Shown here: positions 45,871 to 53,346 of the stretch, piece after piece
Numbering within the stretch: position 1 is the first letter of the stretch
Layout: every line of letters begins with the position of its first letter
Origin: Neomelitea salexigens DSM 19753
Lineage (GTDB): Bacteria > Pseudomonadota > Gammaproteobacteria > Pseudomonadales > Spongiibacteraceae
Direction of reading: 5' to 3'
Assembly: GCF_000422345.1 (NCBI RefSeq)
Contig: NZ_AULP01000003.1
Coordinates: 186,001 to 250,000 of the forward strand
Length of the DNA stretch: 64,000 bases
Notes under the pieces: model-generated
Database searches by the model: none
What the model saw: the letters and a program-made list of their open reading frames with translations, nothing else
Told to the model about the DNA's origin: nothing
Program-made: the position numbers and the translations under genes

Positions 45871-47349
45871 TGCCGCCTGCCTGCCCGCGAGTCGACCGAA
45901 GAATGTCGCATCGCCCACCGACATCCCGCTGGCGTATCCCTTGGCTGTGCGCGGCAGGCCAGCGGTTGCACGGCCTGCGGCGAAGAGGCCAGGGATCGCG
46001 TGGTTGTCGGCATCGAGTACTTCGCCATTACAGCGTGTTTTTAAGCCGCCAAGCGTAAAGATTAGCGGGCCATTGGTGCCCGGCATAATGATTGCGCGCA
46101 TTTCACTGGCGGAATACTCCAGCAGGGCGTAGGGCGGTTTATTGAGCGGCTTGAGCCATTCGGAAGTTTTGTGGAAGAGCGGGTCGCGCCCTTCACTGGC
46201 ATGCCGGTTAAAATAGTCGACAGTATCTTCCAGTGCGCCCGGGGGGAAGGGCGCTTCTGATGCCAGCTCAGCGATGCTGTTACCGCTGGCGATCAGCGGT
46301 GCACGCTCCAGGTAATGTGAGGCCTCGTAGTCCTCTTCCTGCACAAGTAAATAGAATTTTTGCTCAGGCTGCTGGCAGGAGTAATGCGCTAACTGGGCAA
46401 GGTAGGCATCTTCATTGATGTAACGCTGGCCACGCTGGTTGAGCAGCAGGCCGTAGGTAAGCTTAGCGGGTGGGTAGAGTGGGAACGACATGAAGGCCTG
46501 ATCCATATTGATGGCTTGGCCACCCGCCGCGAGCCCCAGCTGGATACCGTCACCCATATCATAGCTATTGCCGTAGGGCACCGCGTATTGATGAATCTCT
46601 GGCAGGTATTGGCGGGTCATCGCCTCATTCATAACAAAGCCACCGGTGGTCAACACCACCCCGCGCACAGCGCGGATCGCGATTTCGCGGTTATTGTGTT
46701 TTGCGATAACGCCACAGATTCGCCCAGTATTGTCCGCCAGCAGTGCCAGTGCCCGGCAGTCGTTAACAACGTCCACTCCCGCTTCGTCAACGCGCTGCAT
46801 AATTGCATCCATAAAAATTTTGCCGCCTTCGTCACCTTCCTTTGAGGGGACGTGGCCACGCGGCACTGGCTCAGCGATGGTGTTGAAGGGATAAGATTTT
46901 TCATTGCCGGTAAACAGCAGCGATTCGTCGCTGAGTGGCACCACGGTGCGCTCATGCATTACCGCACGCTTATAGCTAACACCCAGTGACTCTACCCAGT
47001 CGAAGTGAGCGGCCGCGCCCTCGGCGTAACAGCGAATTTTTTCGCTGTCGCCGTAGGGGCCCAGGGCTTCGTGTAGGTAGGCCAGTAGGTTTTCAGTACT
47101 GTCGTGTATGCCCAGGTCTTTCTGCAGCGCGGTGCCGCCACTGCCGCCGAGATACATCTCGCAGCTGGATAACGCGGTGGCACCGCCACCGGCGCTGGCG
47201 CGCTCAATAATACAGACTTTCGCGCCGGCCGCGGCAGCCTCTAGGGCCGCGGCAGCGCCAGCGCCGCCGTAGCCGCAAATTAGCACATCGGTGGCGATAT
47301 CAAAGTGAGTAACAGATTCAATCGGGCGTATGCGGGCGTTCGCAGCCAT
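45859..47349 (-). CDS. FAD-dependent dehydrogenase, 3-ketosteroid delta4-(5alpha)-dehydrogenase-like
   Basis: The 496-residue flavoprotein belongs to the fumarate reductase/KSTD superfamily. The FAD dinucleotide motif is DVLICGYGGAGAAAALEAA (21-39). The catalytic set of Rhodococcus delta4-(5alpha)-KSTD (Tyr319, Tyr466, Ser468, from memory) has likely counterparts in Tyr316 (INEDAY), Tyr472 and Ser474 (GYASGMSVGD). Such enzymes dehydrogenate 3-oxo-5alpha-steroids to 4-enes. The family is sure; the reaction is inferred. Its start is divergent from the second TetR gene, with an 18-bp palindrome in between. Confidence 0.82.
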   Translation of the reverse strand: MAANARIRPIESVTHFDIATDVLICGYGGAGAAAALEAAAAGAKVCIIERASAGGGATALSSCEMYLGGSGGTALQKDLGIHDSTENLLAYLHEALGPYGDSEKIRCYAEGAAAHFDWVESLGVSYKRAVMHERTVVPLSDESLLFTGNEKSYPFNTIAEPVPRGHVPSKEGDEGGKIFMDAIMQRVDEAGVDVVNDCRALALLADNTGRICGVIAKHNNREIAIRAVRGVVLTTGGFVMNEAMTRQYLPEIHQYAVPYGNSYDMGDGIQLGLAAGGQAINMDQAFMSFPLYPPAKLTYGLLLNQRGQRYINEDAYLAQLAHYSCQQPEQKFYLLVQEEDYEASHYLERAPLIASGNSIAELASEAPFPPGALEDTVDYFNRHASEGRDPLFHKTSEWLKPLNKPPYALLEYSASEMRAIIMPGTNGPLIFTLGGLKTRCNGEVLDADNHAIPGLFAAGRATAGLPRTAKGYASGMSVGDATFFGRLAGRQAALSQ

Positions 47350-47393
47350 CTTTCAGGGCCTCATTATTGTTGTTTGTGACGTCGATAATTTTA

Positions 47394-47411
47394 ACTTATC
47401 ATTTGATAAGT
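47394..47411. promoter_or_regulatory. TetR-type operator palindrome
   Basis: ACTTATCATTTGATAAGT is an 18-bp inverted repeat with eight-base perfect arms and a two-base centre. It lies in the 90-base gap between the divergent FAD dehydrogenase (start 47349) and TetR gene (start 47440). Size, symmetry and location fit the operator of the TetR protein encoded alongside, controlling both genes. Confidence 0.65.
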
Positions 47412-47439
47412 ATTAGTGTCGAGTCAAAAGAGCGCCCCC

Positions 47440-48045
47440 ATGGCTAAGCCGTCCTCACGAAATCACATAATTGCTGTTGCCACCGAGCTGTTTGCCGAGC
47501 GCGGCCTGTCGGTGTCGCTGCGGGAGGTCAATGAGGCGGCGGGCCTGAGTGCCGCGGCCGTTCACTATCACTTTAAAAATAAGGGGGCGTTGATCGACGC
47601 GGTGCTTCGCAGCCGCATGCGGCCCAAGGCCGAACGAGAAGGGCAGCTACAACAATTGGCCACTGCGCCCAAGGTCACCATCGACGATATTGTTCGGGCC
47701 TTACTTGCGCCGCTGCGCGAGGTGTTGTCGGAAGACCCCATCGCGGGGCGGCAGTATGCCAGAGTGATTGCCAGGGTGTATGCCGAGCAGTCGGAAGAGG
47801 TTCCCTTGCTGGATGAATTCCTTTCGCCAGCCAATGCGCTGATTGCCATGCTCGCGCAACAGCGCCCAGATCTGTCATTGCTGCAGTGCCGACTCCGCTA
47901 TGGCTTCGCGGTGGAAGCGATGCTCAATACATTGTCTTGCGTACACTTCCCCAGCCCCTTTGGCGGTGATGAGGTGGCGGACGATATGGCCATGTTGTTT
48001 GATGAATTGCAGCAGTTTTTGGTAGCTGGCTTGATGGCGCCTTAG
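47440..48045 (+). CDS. TetR family regulator (divergent from the FAD dehydrogenase)
   Basis: The 201-residue protein starts MAKPSSRNHIIAVATELFAE and has a TetR helix-turn-helix with SVSLREVNEAAGLSAAAVHY and HFKNKGALIDAV, then a ligand-binding domain with a tail of the TetR_C type. ATG 47440 is chosen over GTG 47416. The 18-bp palindrome at 47394 is a likely binding site, so it probably represses itself and the dehydrogenase and responds to a steroid-like or CoA-ester ligand. Confidence 0.88.
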   Translation: MAKPSSRNHIIAVATELFAERGLSVSLREVNEAAGLSAAAVHYHFKNKGALIDAVLRSRMRPKAEREGQLQQLATAPKVTIDDIVRALLAPLREVLSEDPIAGRQYARVIARVYAEQSEEVPLLDEFLSPANALIAMLAQQRPDLSLLQCRLRYGFAVEAMLNTLSCVHFPSPFGGDEVADDMAMLFDELQQFLVAGLMAP

Positions 48046-48076
48046 ATAATTTGCTGTCATATCGTATTGATGTTGT

Positions 48077-48100
48077 CGCATGCCCCGGTTGGGACATGCG
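48077..48100. terminator. Hairpin between the TetR gene and leuA (convergent ends)
   Basis: CGCATG-CCC pairs with GGG-A-CATGCG around CGGTT, nine pairs with one bulge. It lies in the 113-base gap between the convergent 3' ends. There is no immediate T-run on either strand; the CCCTTTTATTT at about 48118 is too far away. It may end transcripts from either side in a factor-dependent way. Confidence 0.3.
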
Positions 48101-48158
48101 GGCACGAAAGCGATCCTCCCTTTTATTTATCTGGCAGAGATAGGGGGCTGTCTCGGTC

Positions 48159-49838
48159 TCAGCTGGCTTTTCTCTGCGTAGTATATTGACTCTGTTCCGC
48201 AGCTTTGATCACGGCCTGCAGTGATGCGCTGACGACATCGTTGTTCACCGCGACGCCGATATAGCGCTGTTTGTTAATGCTCAGCAATACGTAGGCGATC
48301 GCTTCCGATGCGGTGCCTGATTTCAAGGCGTGCTCGCTGTAGTCGATAACTTCCACGGCGTCGCCATAGCGCTGTTGCCAGGCATCGGTCAATGCACTGA
48401 TCGCGCCATCGCCTTCACCTTCCAGGGAAACCGCTTGGCCGTTGATATGGGTAACCAGTTTTAGCCGATCGTGACCATGGTGGCTGGCATTGTCCTGACT
48501 AATGGAGAAATTCTGAAGTGACTGCTGCCCCTCAGGCTGAAGGTAGCTGGCGGCGAAGACCGACCAGATCTCGGCAGCACTGAGCTCTCCCGATTGGGCC
48601 TCGGCTTCGGCTTGTACTTTACGGCTGGCGTCAATTTGCAGCCAGCGCGGCATGTGCAGGCCGTAGTCGTTCTCAAGCACCCAAGCGACGCCGCCTTTGC
48701 CGGACTGGCTATTAATCCGTATCACTGCCTCGTAGTTGCGACCCAAGTCAGCCGGATCAATAGGCAAGTAGGCAACGTCCCACTTAGCATCTTTGTCCTG
48801 CTGGGCGAGGCATTTTTTTATTGCATCTTGATGGCTACCTGAGAACGCCGTGAACACCAACTCACCGGCGTAAGGATGACGGGGGTGCAAGGGAATGGCT
48901 GTGCAGTGCTCAACCACCGAGATGATTTCATCCATATCGGAGAGGTTCAGCTTGGGGTCAATGCCCTGGCTATACAGATTCATCGCCATGGTGACGATAT
49001 CCATATTGCCGGTGCGCTCGCCATTGCCAAGCAAGGTGCCCTCAATGCGGTCGGCGCCCGCCATCAATGCCAGTTCGGCAGCCGCAACCCCGCAGCCGCG
49101 GTCATTGTGAGTATGAATCGATACCCGGTAGTCTGCGCGGTACTGACTGTGGCGGCAGAAGTACTCGACTTGGTCGGCGAATACATTGGGAGTGGCGCAT
49201 TCTACGGTGGCGGGCAAGTTGACGATGAGAGGTTTACCACTGTCGCGCCACTGAGCGATAACCGCATCGCAGACCTCAACGGCGTAGTCGACTTCAGTAC
49301 TGCTAAAGCTCTCGGGTGAGTATTGAAACGTCCACTGGGTTTGCGGGTAGCGCTCAGCGTATTCCCGAACCCACTTTGCCCCTTGAACGGCGATGGCAGT
49401 AATGCCCGCTTTGTCGAGACCAAATACCCGCTGGCGCTGCACGGGGCTGGTGGAGTTGTAAACATGGACAATGGCGCGTTTGGCACCCTCCAATGCTTCG
49501 AAACTGCGAGCAATCAAGCTTTCGCGCGCTTGCACCAAAATTTGGATGGTGACGTCGTCAGGTATACGTTGCTCCTCTATCAAGGCGCGCACAAAGTCGA
49601 AGTCGGGCTGGGACGCAGAGGGAAAGCCAACTTCAATTTCTTTAAAACCGAGCTTGACCAGCAAGTCCCACATACGCAGCTTTTGTTGCACGGTCATCGG
49701 CTCAACCAGGGCTTGGTTGCCATCGCGCAGATCGACTGAACACCAATCGGGGGCGCGGTCGATAACGCGGCTTGGCCACTGTCGATCATCTAAGGCGATG
49801 GTGGGGGTGGGGCGGTATTTGCTGTGGTCAAAAGTCAT
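48159..49838 (-). CDS. leuA: 2-isopropylmalate synthase (LeuA type 2)
   Basis: LeuA condenses acetyl-CoA with 2-oxoisovalerate, the first committed step of leucine synthesis, and is usually feedback-inhibited by leucine. The 559-residue protein has the HMGL-like TIM barrel (WCSVDLRDGNQALVEPM, GFKEIEVGFPSAS) with the metal-binding HxH in SIHTHNDRGCG. The C-terminal LeuA dimer regulatory domain spans about 440-550. ATG at 49838 has CAGGAAC upstream; an earlier in-frame start would add ten residues. It is divergent from an Lrp-type regulator. Confidence 0.96.
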   Translation of the reverse strand: MTFDHSKYRPTPTIALDDRQWPSRVIDRAPDWCSVDLRDGNQALVEPMTVQQKLRMWDLLVKLGFKEIEVGFPSASQPDFDFVRALIEEQRIPDDVTIQILVQARESLIARSFEALEGAKRAIVHVYNSTSPVQRQRVFGLDKAGITAIAVQGAKWVREYAERYPQTQWTFQYSPESFSSTEVDYAVEVCDAVIAQWRDSGKPLIVNLPATVECATPNVFADQVEYFCRHSQYRADYRVSIHTHNDRGCGVAAAELALMAGADRIEGTLLGNGERTGNMDIVTMAMNLYSQGIDPKLNLSDMDEIISVVEHCTAIPLHPRHPYAGELVFTAFSGSHQDAIKKCLAQQDKDAKWDVAYLPIDPADLGRNYEAVIRINSQSGKGGVAWVLENDYGLHMPRWLQIDASRKVQAEAEAQSGELSAAEIWSVFAASYLQPEGQQSLQNFSISQDNASHHGHDRLKLVTHINGQAVSLEGEGDGAISALTDAWQQRYGDAVEVIDYSEHALKSGTASEAIAYVLLSINKQRYIGVAVNNDVVSASLQAVIKAAEQSQYTTQRKAS

Positions 49839-49852
49839 ATCAGTTCCTGTCG

Positions 49853-49867
49853 TGAGGCTTGGCCTCA
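49853..49867 (-). promoter_or_regulatory. Small hairpin overlapping the leuA leader
   Basis: TGAGGC and GCCTCA form a six-pair stem around three bases, ending 15 bases upstream of the leuA start codon and about five from its ribosome site. With the GC hairpin at 49880-49905 it makes a structured leader. I see no leader peptide with a leucine-codon run in any frame, so classic attenuation is not supported. Confidence 0.4.
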
Positions 49868-49879
49868 TAATTGTTTTTT

Positions 49880-49905
49880 AGCCCGCGGGTAGCGGGCTTT
49901 TTTTT
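49880..49905 (+). terminator. Rho-independent terminator-like element on the + strand in the leuA leader
   Basis: AGCCCGC-GGGTA-GCGGGCT is followed by seven Ts on the + strand, a textbook intrinsic terminator. On the leuA (-) strand the same hairpin is followed by TAAAAAAC and would not terminate. There is no + strand gene ending here, so it may stop antisense transcripts coming from leuA or act as a leader hairpin in leuA mRNA. Confidence 0.5.
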
Positions 49906-50072
49906 CAGCCTTGTGGGCCTTTTAACGCGTCGGAGTCGCGGGGTGTTGCGGCTCGTTCGGTGAGGGTGGAAGGGGTAACTTCCTGTAGTTGGGCTACGGG
50001 GAACAGTGTAGGGAAAACGGCTGAGCAGGCGATTGCGAAGTGTTGGTTAATTTGGGGTGAAATTTCTATTTA

Positions 50073-50118
50073 ATTGCTATTATTAATTGTATTTTGGAAT
50101 AATATTGCTATTAATTGT
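50073..50118. promoter_or_regulatory. AT-rich direct repeat between leuA and the Lrp-type gene
   Basis: ATTGCTATTATTAATTGT (50073-50090) and ATTGCTATTAATTGT (50104-50118) are near-identical copies 31 bases apart (about three helical turns), in the AT-rich part of the divergent region. Phased AT-rich sites are typical of Lrp/AsnC regulators, so this is a likely site for the protein encoded at 50134. The remaining leader, 49906-50072, holds no other feature that I can support. Confidence 0.5.
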
Positions 50119-50133
50119 TGTTTGGTGGTTTTT

Positions 50134-50595
50134 ATGAATATAGATCGCTATGACAGGGCAATTTTGAGTGCCTTGCAGAATGACGCACGCCTGAGTAACC
50201 AGGAGTTGGCTGATCATATTGGCTTGTCACCGTCGCCTTGTTTGCGGCGGGTGCGGCGTTTGGAAGAAAGTGGCTTAATCGAAGGCTACCGGGCGCTGCT
50301 CAATGCCCGCCAACTGCAACTGAAGTTGATGGCCTTCATCCATATCAGCATGGACAAGCACACGCCTGAGCGCTTTGAAAATTTTGAGAAGAAGGTGGCC
50401 AATTGCGACGAAGTATTGGAGTGCCACCTGATTACCGGCCAGGATGCGGACTACTTGCTAAAAGTGATTGTCGAAGATATGGACGGGTTTCAGGCCCTGT
50501 TGCTGGAACAGATTACTCGAATAGAAGGCGTAAGCGGCGTACACTCGAGCTTTGTAATGAAGTCGCCAATCAGTAAAACGGCGCTACCTATTTAG
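50134..50595 (+). CDS. Lrp/AsnC family regulator
   Basis: The 153-residue protein has the AsnC-type helix-turn-helix (LQNDARLSNQELADHIGLSP) near residues 12-31 and a C-terminal RAM effector domain (ECHLITGQDADYLLKVIVED), and ends in SSFVMKSPI. Lrp-family proteins bind amino acids such as leucine and control amino-acid metabolism. It is divergent from leuA, so control of leuA and of itself through the repeats at 50073 is a reasonable inference. ATG 50134; upstream in-frame codons lie in the AT-rich control region. Confidence 0.92.
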   Translation: MNIDRYDRAILSALQNDARLSNQELADHIGLSPSPCLRRVRRLEESGLIEGYRALLNARQLQLKLMAFIHISMDKHTPERFENFEKKVANCDEVLECHLITGQDADYLLKVIVEDMDGFQALLLEQITRIEGVSGVHSSFVMKSPISKTALPI

Positions 50596-50620
50596 CGTAA
50601 AATGACGAAGGGATGACGAT

Positions 50621-50986
50621 ATGGGCGGTCAGTTTATTGCTTCACTTGAAGAGGTGAAGGACGGGGAATTTCTCAAGCGGGAAGTCGATGGCAAAAAGGT
50701 ATTGCTAACCCGTGTGAACGGGCAGATCGCCGCTGTCGAAAACCGCTGCCCACACCTGGGCTTGCCGCTAGCGAAAGGAGAGATTTGTGACGGCGCCGTT
50801 ACCTGTCCTTTTCACGGTAGCCGCTTTGATTTACTCAGTGGTGAGAACTTGGATTGGACGCACTCTTTCTTTGGGGCAGAGCTGCCTAAATGGAGTCATA
50901 AGCTGATTGCATTGGGTAAAGCCCCGCAAGATTTACATACCTTTGATATCGAGTGTGTTGATGGTGCGGTATATCTGCGCGGGTAA
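50621..50986 (+). CDS. Rieske [2Fe-2S] ferredoxin-like protein
   Basis: The 121-residue protein is a stand-alone Rieske domain: ligands Cys43 and His45 in CPHLGLP and Cys62 and His65 in CPFHGSRFDL. Such proteins carry electrons to oxygenases. It follows the Lrp-type gene by 25 bases and may be cotranscribed. Candidate partners in the window are not adjacent; the P450 at 43748 is about 6 kb away. Partner and role are unknown. Confidence 0.9.
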   Translation: MGGQFIASLEEVKDGEFLKREVDGKKVLLTRVNGQIAAVENRCPHLGLPLAKGEICDGAVTCPFHGSRFDLLSGENLDWTHSFFGAELPKWSHKLIALGKAPQDLHTFDIECVDGAVYLRG

Positions 50987-51025
50987 GGTATGTTGTGGTT
51001 TTTTGTGTAAGGGCTTGAGATAGCA

Positions 51026-51463
51026 ATGGCGGTAGATATTTCCGTTGTCCCGATTACCCATGCCATTCAGCAGGCGGTTGCGCCGGTATTTTTGCTGGCG
51101 GGCATCGGCGCAATATTAAATGTACTCACCAATCGCTTAGCCAGGATTATTGATCGGTCGCGCAATTTGCACGCCAGGCTTGAGATGGTTGGGTCGGAAA
51201 AATCTGAGACAATACACGCTGAGTTGGTCGTGCTCACCAAGCGCGCTCGAGTGGTCAATCGCGCTATTGGCTACGGCACGGTAAGTGCCCTGCTGGTGTG
51301 TACGGTCATTGCGACGCTGTTTATCAGTGCAGTGGGCAAATGGAATAGCGGCATGTTTGTCGTTGCGCTGTTTGTGCTGGCAATGTTGTTTCTTATTGTT
51401 TCGCTTTTGAGTTTCTTGCGAGAGATTCAAATGGCAATGAAAGTGATCCTCAACGGGCCGTAG
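51026..51463 (+). CDS. DUF2721 membrane protein
   Basis: The 145-residue protein matches DUF2721 in overall pattern: a membrane span near the start (AVAPVFLLAGIGAILNVLTN) with the conserved RLARIIDRSR stretch, then two spans (about 80-101 and 107-130). Function of the family is unknown. It lies 39 bases after the Rieske gene and converges with the PilZ gene. Confidence 0.82.
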   Translation: MAVDISVVPITHAIQQAVAPVFLLAGIGAILNVLTNRLARIIDRSRNLHARLEMVGSEKSETIHAELVVLTKRARVVNRAIGYGTVSALLVCTVIATLFISAVGKWNSGMFVVALFVLAMLFLIVSLLSFLREIQMAMKVILNGP

Positions 51464-51488
51464 TGACGCCACCGCTTTTAACCGTTGC

Positions 51489-51893
51489 TTAAGCGTCTTT
51501 GTCGTCGGGAGTTTCGGTCCGCGGCACCTGGTGTTGTTTGCTGACTTTCTGCAGCATAAATACTGGGTAGTGCTTGCGAATATAGGTTTGTTCGCGAAAT
51601 AGCTGCCCAACATCCAGGCTTTTGTCGAGGGCAATTGCCAAACCGTCACTGTCTTGCCGAATAGCCACGCCTTCAGCTTCCAGCGTTTTTCCGTCATGAA
51701 AAATAATGACGCCGCTAAGCCGGGTGGAGATAGCTAAGTCGGGCTCATTGACTGCCGCGATTTTTAGCCCCTTTTCTGAGACATCAATAACCGAGTAGCG
51801 CTGACCGGAGTCCGCTTGAAAGGGGGGCTGTTCATTGTCTGGGTAGGGCACCCGGAAGTACCGTCGCTCGCTAGGCGGCTTTTGTTCGCTCAT
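51489..51893 (-). CDS. PilZ-domain protein (c-di-GMP receptor)
   Basis: The 134-residue protein carries both PilZ c-di-GMP motifs: RRYFR (Arg10, Arg11, Arg14) and DVSEKG (Asp37, Ser39, Gly42). The beta-barrel follows to about residue 105, and the C-terminal tail is polar. It has no output domain, so it likely acts by binding another protein. It is a single gene, read against its neighbours. Confidence 0.86.
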   Translation of the reverse strand: MSEQKPPSERRYFRVPYPDNEQPPFQADSGQRYSVIDVSEKGLKIAAVNEPDLAISTRLSGVIIFHDGKTLEAEGVAIRQDSDGLAIALDKSLDVGQLFREQTYIRKHYPVFMLQKVSKQHQVPRTETPDDKDA

Positions 51894-51999
51894 TGCGTGT
51901 TCCCTTTATCTCTGAGCATGAGCATAGCAGAAACCGTATCAGGCAGCGTGCTACAGCGTTTTACAGAATTTATTTACTTTTACTATTTGGAGAAGATCT

Positions 52000-53280
52000 A
52001 TGGCCGACAAAATCGTTATTGTGGGAGGTGGCGCCGGAGGCCTGCCGCTGGCAAGTAGCCTGGGTAAAAAGCTGGGGCGTCGCGGCCGGGCAGAAATCAC
52101 ACTGGTGGATAATTCTGCCAGCCATATTTGGAAACCCCGCTTCCATGAGGTGGCCACGGGCGCGATTGATGCAGACTTGGACGCGGTGGATTATCGGGCC
52201 CATGCCCGGCGTAACCACTACCAATTTGCCTTGGGCAAGATGCAAAGCGTGGACAGGGAGAACAAACAGTTGGTGTTGGCGCCGCATTGCAATGCAGCGG
52301 GCGAGGAAGTGTTGCCCGAACGACGACTGGACTACGACTATCTCGTGTTGGCAGTGGGCAGTCGCGGGAACGATTTCAACACACCTGGTGTGCGCGATCA
52401 TTGCCTGTTCCTGGACAGCCGCGCGCAGGCTGACCGTTTTCACGACCGTTTTCTCGATCTGTGTTTGCGCGCCAACCATCGCGCCGAGCCACTTTCTATC
52501 GCCATTGTCGGCGGCGGCGCAACAGGCGTTGAGTTAGCTGCAGAGATTCATCACGCCGTTGCCTTGTTGAAACTTTACGGACATGAACAGCTGGATCGCA
52601 GTCGCCTGAGGGTGGATGTTATCGAGGCAGGCCCCAGCCTGTTGCCGGTGCTTAAGCCGGAACTGGCGGCGACGGTGAAATCTGAGCTGGAGAAAATGGG
52701 GGTGAATGTTCACCTGAATACCAAGGTAAAAAGCGCCGATGCCGCAGGCTTTGTTACCGCCGATGATCAGCGCATTGATGCGGACATCCGGGTTTGGGCG
52801 GCCGGCATCAAGGCACCATCCTTTTTGGCGGAGCTCGGGTTAGCGCACAATCGCATCAACCAGCTGATGGTTTCGTCGACCTTGCAGACAGAGGATCCTA
52901 GTATCTTTGCCATTGGGGACTGTTGCGCCTGTGAGATGTCGGAAAACAAATTTGTGCCTCCCCGCGCGCAGTCTGCCCAGCAAATGGCTAAACACCTTTC
53001 CAGGAACTTACAGCGCCAAATTGCCGGTGAGGCGCTAAAACCCTTTACTTACCGCGATCATGGCTCCTTGGTATCGCTCTCCAACTACACCGCGGTAGGG
53101 AGCTTGATGGGAAGTTTGCGTGGCGGCTCGGTGTTTGTTGAGGGCTGGCTGGCGCGAATGATGTACATCAGTTTGTACCGGATGCATCAAGTTGCCCTTT
53201 ATGGCTGGATCCGTACGGCGATGCTGCTGCTCGCTGGGCGTTTTAATAAACTGTGGCGCCCGCGCTTAAAACTACATTGA
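52000..53280 (+). CDS. Type II NADH:quinone oxidoreductase (NDH-2 family)
   Basis: NDH-2 is a single-subunit, non-proton-pumping NADH dehydrogenase. The 426-residue protein has the FAD-binding IVGGGAGGLPLAS at the start, the NADH-binding IVGGGATGVELAAEI near 170 and the late IFAIGDCCACE stretch near 305. The C-terminal part (about 385-426) is amphipathic and basic, as expected for membrane attachment. Strong GGAGAAG ribosome site; an AT-rich upstream stretch with TTTACA and ACTATT may be its promoter. Could also be a related sulfide:quinone-type enzyme, but the cysteines for that are not obvious. Confidence 0.88.
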   Translation: MADKIVIVGGGAGGLPLASSLGKKLGRRGRAEITLVDNSASHIWKPRFHEVATGAIDADLDAVDYRAHARRNHYQFALGKMQSVDRENKQLVLAPHCNAAGEEVLPERRLDYDYLVLAVGSRGNDFNTPGVRDHCLFLDSRAQADRFHDRFLDLCLRANHRAEPLSIAIVGGGATGVELAAEIHHAVALLKLYGHEQLDRSRLRVDVIEAGPSLLPVLKPELAATVKSELEKMGVNVHLNTKVKSADAAGFVTADDQRIDADIRVWAAGIKAPSFLAELGLAHNRINQLMVSSTLQTEDPSIFAIGDCCACEMSENKFVPPRAQSAQQMAKHLSRNLQRQIAGEALKPFTYRDHGSLVSLSNYTAVGSLMGSLRGGSVFVEGWLARMMYISLYRMHQVALYGWIRTAMLLLAGRFNKLWRPRLKLH

Positions 53281-53346
53281 CGTAGCGCTGGCCGCTGCTG
53301 CTTCGGGGTGCTAAAAAGGAGGACATACGATAAGCAGGAGGCAGTA

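Noticed and set aside
49906-50072. Leucine leader peptide for leuA attenuation
   Set aside because: Reading the leader on the - strand in all frames gives no short ORF with a run of leucine codons ahead of the hairpin.
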